Positions 6,192 to 7,915 of a stretch of DNA of 7,915 bases are shown in pieces. The notes beneath the pieces were generated by a model that was given only the letters and a program-made list of their open reading frames with translations, was not told the origin of the DNA and ran no database searches. The DNA is from SYIM01 sp964581825. GTDB lineage: Bacteria > Pseudomonadota > Gammaproteobacteria > Burkholderiales > Burkholderiaceae_E. A program made the translations under genes and the position numbers. Where the stretch lies: positions 1-7,915 of the forward strand of contig CAZORB010000173.1 of assembly GCA_964581825.1 (NCBI GenBank), given 5' to 3'. Positions within the stretch are counted from its first letter, which is position 1, and the number at the start of each line of letters is the position of its first letter.

Positions 6192-6581
6192 GTGTGTACC
6201 GGAGAAACTGGCCAAACGGGTCCGATGATGAGCGTCATGTTTGCCGCCGTCGGTCTGCAGGCCGCCGTGGTGTTCGGTCTGTCGATCGCTGCGTTCGGGG
6301 TTTCCGGTGGGCCCGCGGCCTGGCACCTGATGCTAGGCGGTTTGGCAGCCACCATCCCCAACGCGCTGTTCGCTCTCAGGCTGGCGCTCCATCGGGGTCG
6401 GCGCCCAGAGTCGTATCCGACGGTGTTCTTCCTAGGGGAGTTCGCCAAGATCGGATTGACCGTCGGGCTGTTGGCTCTGCTGATCCGGTACGAACCCGAC
6501 CTGCAATGGCTTCCAATGCTTATTGGGCTCATTGCTGCGCTCAAGGCGCCGTTGTTGATGATGGCTTGGAAGCAGGCATAA
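6192..6581 (+). CDS. atpI: AtpI, ATP synthase subunit I (c-ring assembly / accessory protein)
   Basis: A small inner-membrane protein encoded first in many atp operons. In studied bacteria it helps c-ring assembly or stability and is not needed for catalysis. The 129 residues contain four hydrophobic segments at about 15-37, 43-66, 76-99 and 105-125. Family wording is clear in IPNALFALRLAL (55-66), FFLGEFAKIGLTV (79-91) and LIGLIAALKAPL (110-121). The start is uncertain. GTG 6192 has an AGGT (6183-6186) five bases before it and an in-frame stop at 6186-6188 behind it. ATG 6225 would remove 11 residues of no recognisable pattern and overlaps the stop of a short upstream frame. I keep GTG 6192. 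The atpB start follows after 78 bp. Confidence 0.88.
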   Translation: MCTGETGQTGPMMSVMFAAVGLQAAVVFGLSIAAFGVSGGPAAWHLMLGGLAATIPNALFALRLALHRGRRPESYPTVFFLGEFAKIGLTVGLLALLIRYEPDLQWLPMLIGLIAALKAPLLMMAWKQA

Positions 6582-6659
6582 GGCTCCACCGCATCGGCAC
6601 GGCTAACAGGTTTTTAGGACGAATCGGCAACACGGCGGATTACAACGGGCAGACACGAC

Positions 6660-7496
6660 ATGGCAGGCGCGACCGCTCCCACTCCTTCCGAGTACATCGT
6701 CCACCATCTGGCGCACCTGAACACGTCGGGGGCGGCGCAGAAGGACATCATTGATTTCTCCATCATCAACATCGATACGGTGTTTTATTCGGTGCTGATG
6801 GCGGTCATTACCGGCTTCCTGATGTATCGGGCGGCCCAGCGCGTCCATGCCGGCGTACCCGGGCGCTTCGTGGGCGCCATTGAGTCGCTGGTTGAGTTCG
6901 TCTACGAGCAGGCCCGCTCAATCGTGAAAGGCGACATCACTTACATCGCGCCGCTCGCGCTCTGCTCGTTCGTCTGGATTGTCATGATGAACGCGCTTGA
7001 CCTGCTGCCGGTCGACCTGCTGCCCCGGGTCGGCGAATTGATGGGTCTGCATTACATGCGGGTCGTGCCCACGGCCGACCTCAACGGTACGCTGTCACTT
7101 GCCATCGTGGTGCTGGTGCTGTCCATTTACTACGGCATCAAGGTGAAGGGCCTGGGCCACTTCCTTCACGAGCTGGTGGCGGCGCCGTTTGGCAGTTCGC
7201 GCAACCCCATCTTCGCGATCATTCTCGGCATCGCCAATCTGGCCATGCAGATCATTGAGTACGTCGCTAAAACCGTTTCGCTCGGCATGCGACTGTTTGG
7301 AAACATGTTCGCGGGCGAACTCGTGTTCATGCTGATTGCCTTGCTCGGCGCCACCGCCACCTGGTGGGGTTCGGGTCTCGGGTTCCTCACCGGGCTCGGC
7401 TGGGCGATCTTCCACATCCTGATCATTACGCTGCAGGGGTTCATCTTCATGATGCTCACGCTGGTCTACATCGGCCAGGCGCACGAAGCGCATTAA
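6660..7496 (+). CDS. atpB: AtpB, F1Fo ATP synthase subunit a
   Basis: Subunit a is the inner-membrane stator that holds the two proton half-channels beside the c-ring. The 278 residues fit the family. The key arginine is Arg 211 in SLGMRLFGNMFAGE (207-220), equivalent to E. coli Arg 210. Glu 220, His 252 and Gln 259 occupy the positions of the E. coli residues Glu 219, His 245 and Gln 252. Membrane segments are visible near 40-57, 95-116, 143-161, 183-205, 212-236 and 244-272. The N-terminal PTPSEYIVHHLAHL is the usual short leader region outside the core. The ATG at 6660 is preceded by only a poor ribosome-binding site (GGGC, 6647-6650), unusual next to the strong sites of atpE and atpF. The gene is second in the operon, 81 bp from atpE. 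Confidence 0.97.
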   Translation: MAGATAPTPSEYIVHHLAHLNTSGAAQKDIIDFSIINIDTVFYSVLMAVITGFLMYRAAQRVHAGVPGRFVGAIESLVEFVYEQARSIVKGDITYIAPLALCSFVWIVMMNALDLLPVDLLPRVGELMGLHYMRVVPTADLNGTLSLAIVVLVLSIYYGIKVKGLGHFLHELVAAPFGSSRNPIFAIILGIANLAMQIIEYVAKTVSLGMRLFGNMFAGELVFMLIALLGATATWWGSGLGFLTGLGWAIFHILIITLQGFIFMMLTLVYIGQAHEAH

Positions 7497-7577
7497 GGCA
7501 TCGCTCCACGCAGCTCACGCTTTCACAAACGCAACACAACCCTTTCAACCCCACCGGTCTATTCACTAGGAGTCATC

Positions 7578-7817
7578 ATGACCAACGTTGCTCTCGTCGC
7601 GATCGCCTGCGGACTGATCATCGGCCTGGGTGCCCTGGGCGCCTGTATCGGTATCGGCATGATGGGCGGCAAGTACATCGAAGGCGCTGCCCGCCAGCCC
7701 GAGCTGATGGATAAGCTGCAGACCAAGATGTTCCTGCTCGCGGGTCTTATCGACGCGGCGTTCCTGATCGGCGTCGGTATCGCGATGATGTTCGCGTTTG
7801 CCAACCCGTTCAAGTGA
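7578..7817 (+). CDS. atpE: AtpE, F1Fo ATP synthase subunit c
   Basis: The c subunit is a two-helix hairpin that assembles into the rotating proton-carrying ring. The 79 residues show a glycine-rich first helix (GLGALGACIGIGMMGG, 16-31), the polar loop Arg-Gln-Pro (39-41) that meets the central stalk, and the ion-carrying Asp 59 in AGLIDAAFLIGV (55-66). The Gln and Glu-Ser/Thr ligands typical of sodium-binding rings are absent, so proton coupling is inferred. AGGAG at 7568-7572, five bases before the ATG, is a strong ribosome-binding site, fitting the high copy number of this subunit. The short N-terminus (MTNVALVAIACG) resembles the compact c subunits I recall from Alcaligenaceae and Neisseriaceae. 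Confidence 0.98.
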   Translation: MTNVALVAIACGLIIGLGALGACIGIGMMGGKYIEGAARQPELMDKLQTKMFLLAGLIDAAFLIGVGIAMMFAFANPFK

Positions 7818-7869
7818 TCCTCCCCGGTATCCCGAACACGATCAACCTCTTAGCTGAAGGGAGCCCGTC

Positions 7870-7915
7870 GTGAACATCAACGCGACGCTCATTGTTCAGA
7901 TCGTGGTCTTTCTGG
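7870..7915 (+). CDS. atpF: AtpF, F1Fo ATP synthase subunit b (5' end only)
   Basis: Only the first 15 codons are present before the window ends. The residues NINATLIVQIVVFL after the initiator match the conserved start of subunit b, the membrane-anchored peripheral stalk that links subunit a to F1. The start is a GTG at 7870, supported by AAGGGAG (7857-7863) six bases upstream. It follows atpE after 52 bp in the usual I-B-E-F order; the remaining atp genes are expected to follow to the right. Confidence 0.9.
   Translation, partial: MNINATLIVQIVVFL

Noticed and set aside
6134..6754. 206-codon plus-strand frame covering atpI and the start of atpB
   Set aside because: It is out of frame with both convincing membrane proteins, and its translation is Arg/Gly-rich with no membrane or family pattern.

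Overview
The window is a GC-rich, densely coded, origin-proximal stretch of a proteobacterial chromosome. Gene order (mnmG, rsmG, parA, parB, then atpI-atpB-atpE-atpF) and protein wording point to a betaproteobacterium of the order Burkholderiales. An Alcaligenaceae-like member is my best guess, from memory of the MnmG and AtpE sequences rather than from any search. Every gene is intact except atpF, which is cut by the right edge.

Positions 1-335 are non-coding. They hold a C-rich heptamer tandem array that starts at or before the window edge and could form G-quadruplexes on the minus strand. A perfect 16-bp parS palindrome (79-94) follows, then the leader of mnmG. Positions 336-4827 are four plus-strand genes. 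mnmG (tRNA wobble-uridine modification) and rsmG (16S rRNA m7G methylation) overlap, as do parA and parB (chromosome segregation). ParB should load on the parS at 79-94, so the centromere and its protein machinery lie within 5 kb of each other.

Positions 4847-5956 carry one minus-strand gene, convergent with parB, for an exported HtrA-like protein with a trypsin-like domain and a PDZ domain. Its catalytic His and Asp positions are occupied by Tyr and Gly while the Ser position is kept, so it looks like a pseudoprotease. This is the least ordinary gene in the window.

Positions 5957-6191 are the divergent region between that gene and the ATP synthase operon. They hold several inverted repeats and a good sigma-70 promoter (TTGACC, 17 bp, TAAAAT) pointing at atpI. 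From 6192 to the end run atpI, atpB, atpE and the start of atpF, the membrane (Fo) part of a proton-type F1Fo ATP synthase.

Most of the window is a well-known conserved block. The points worth a second look are the heptamer/G-quadruplex array beside parS, the degenerate HtrA-like protein, and the dyad-rich atp promoter region with a possible short leader ORF. I did not find a clear new multi-gene system.
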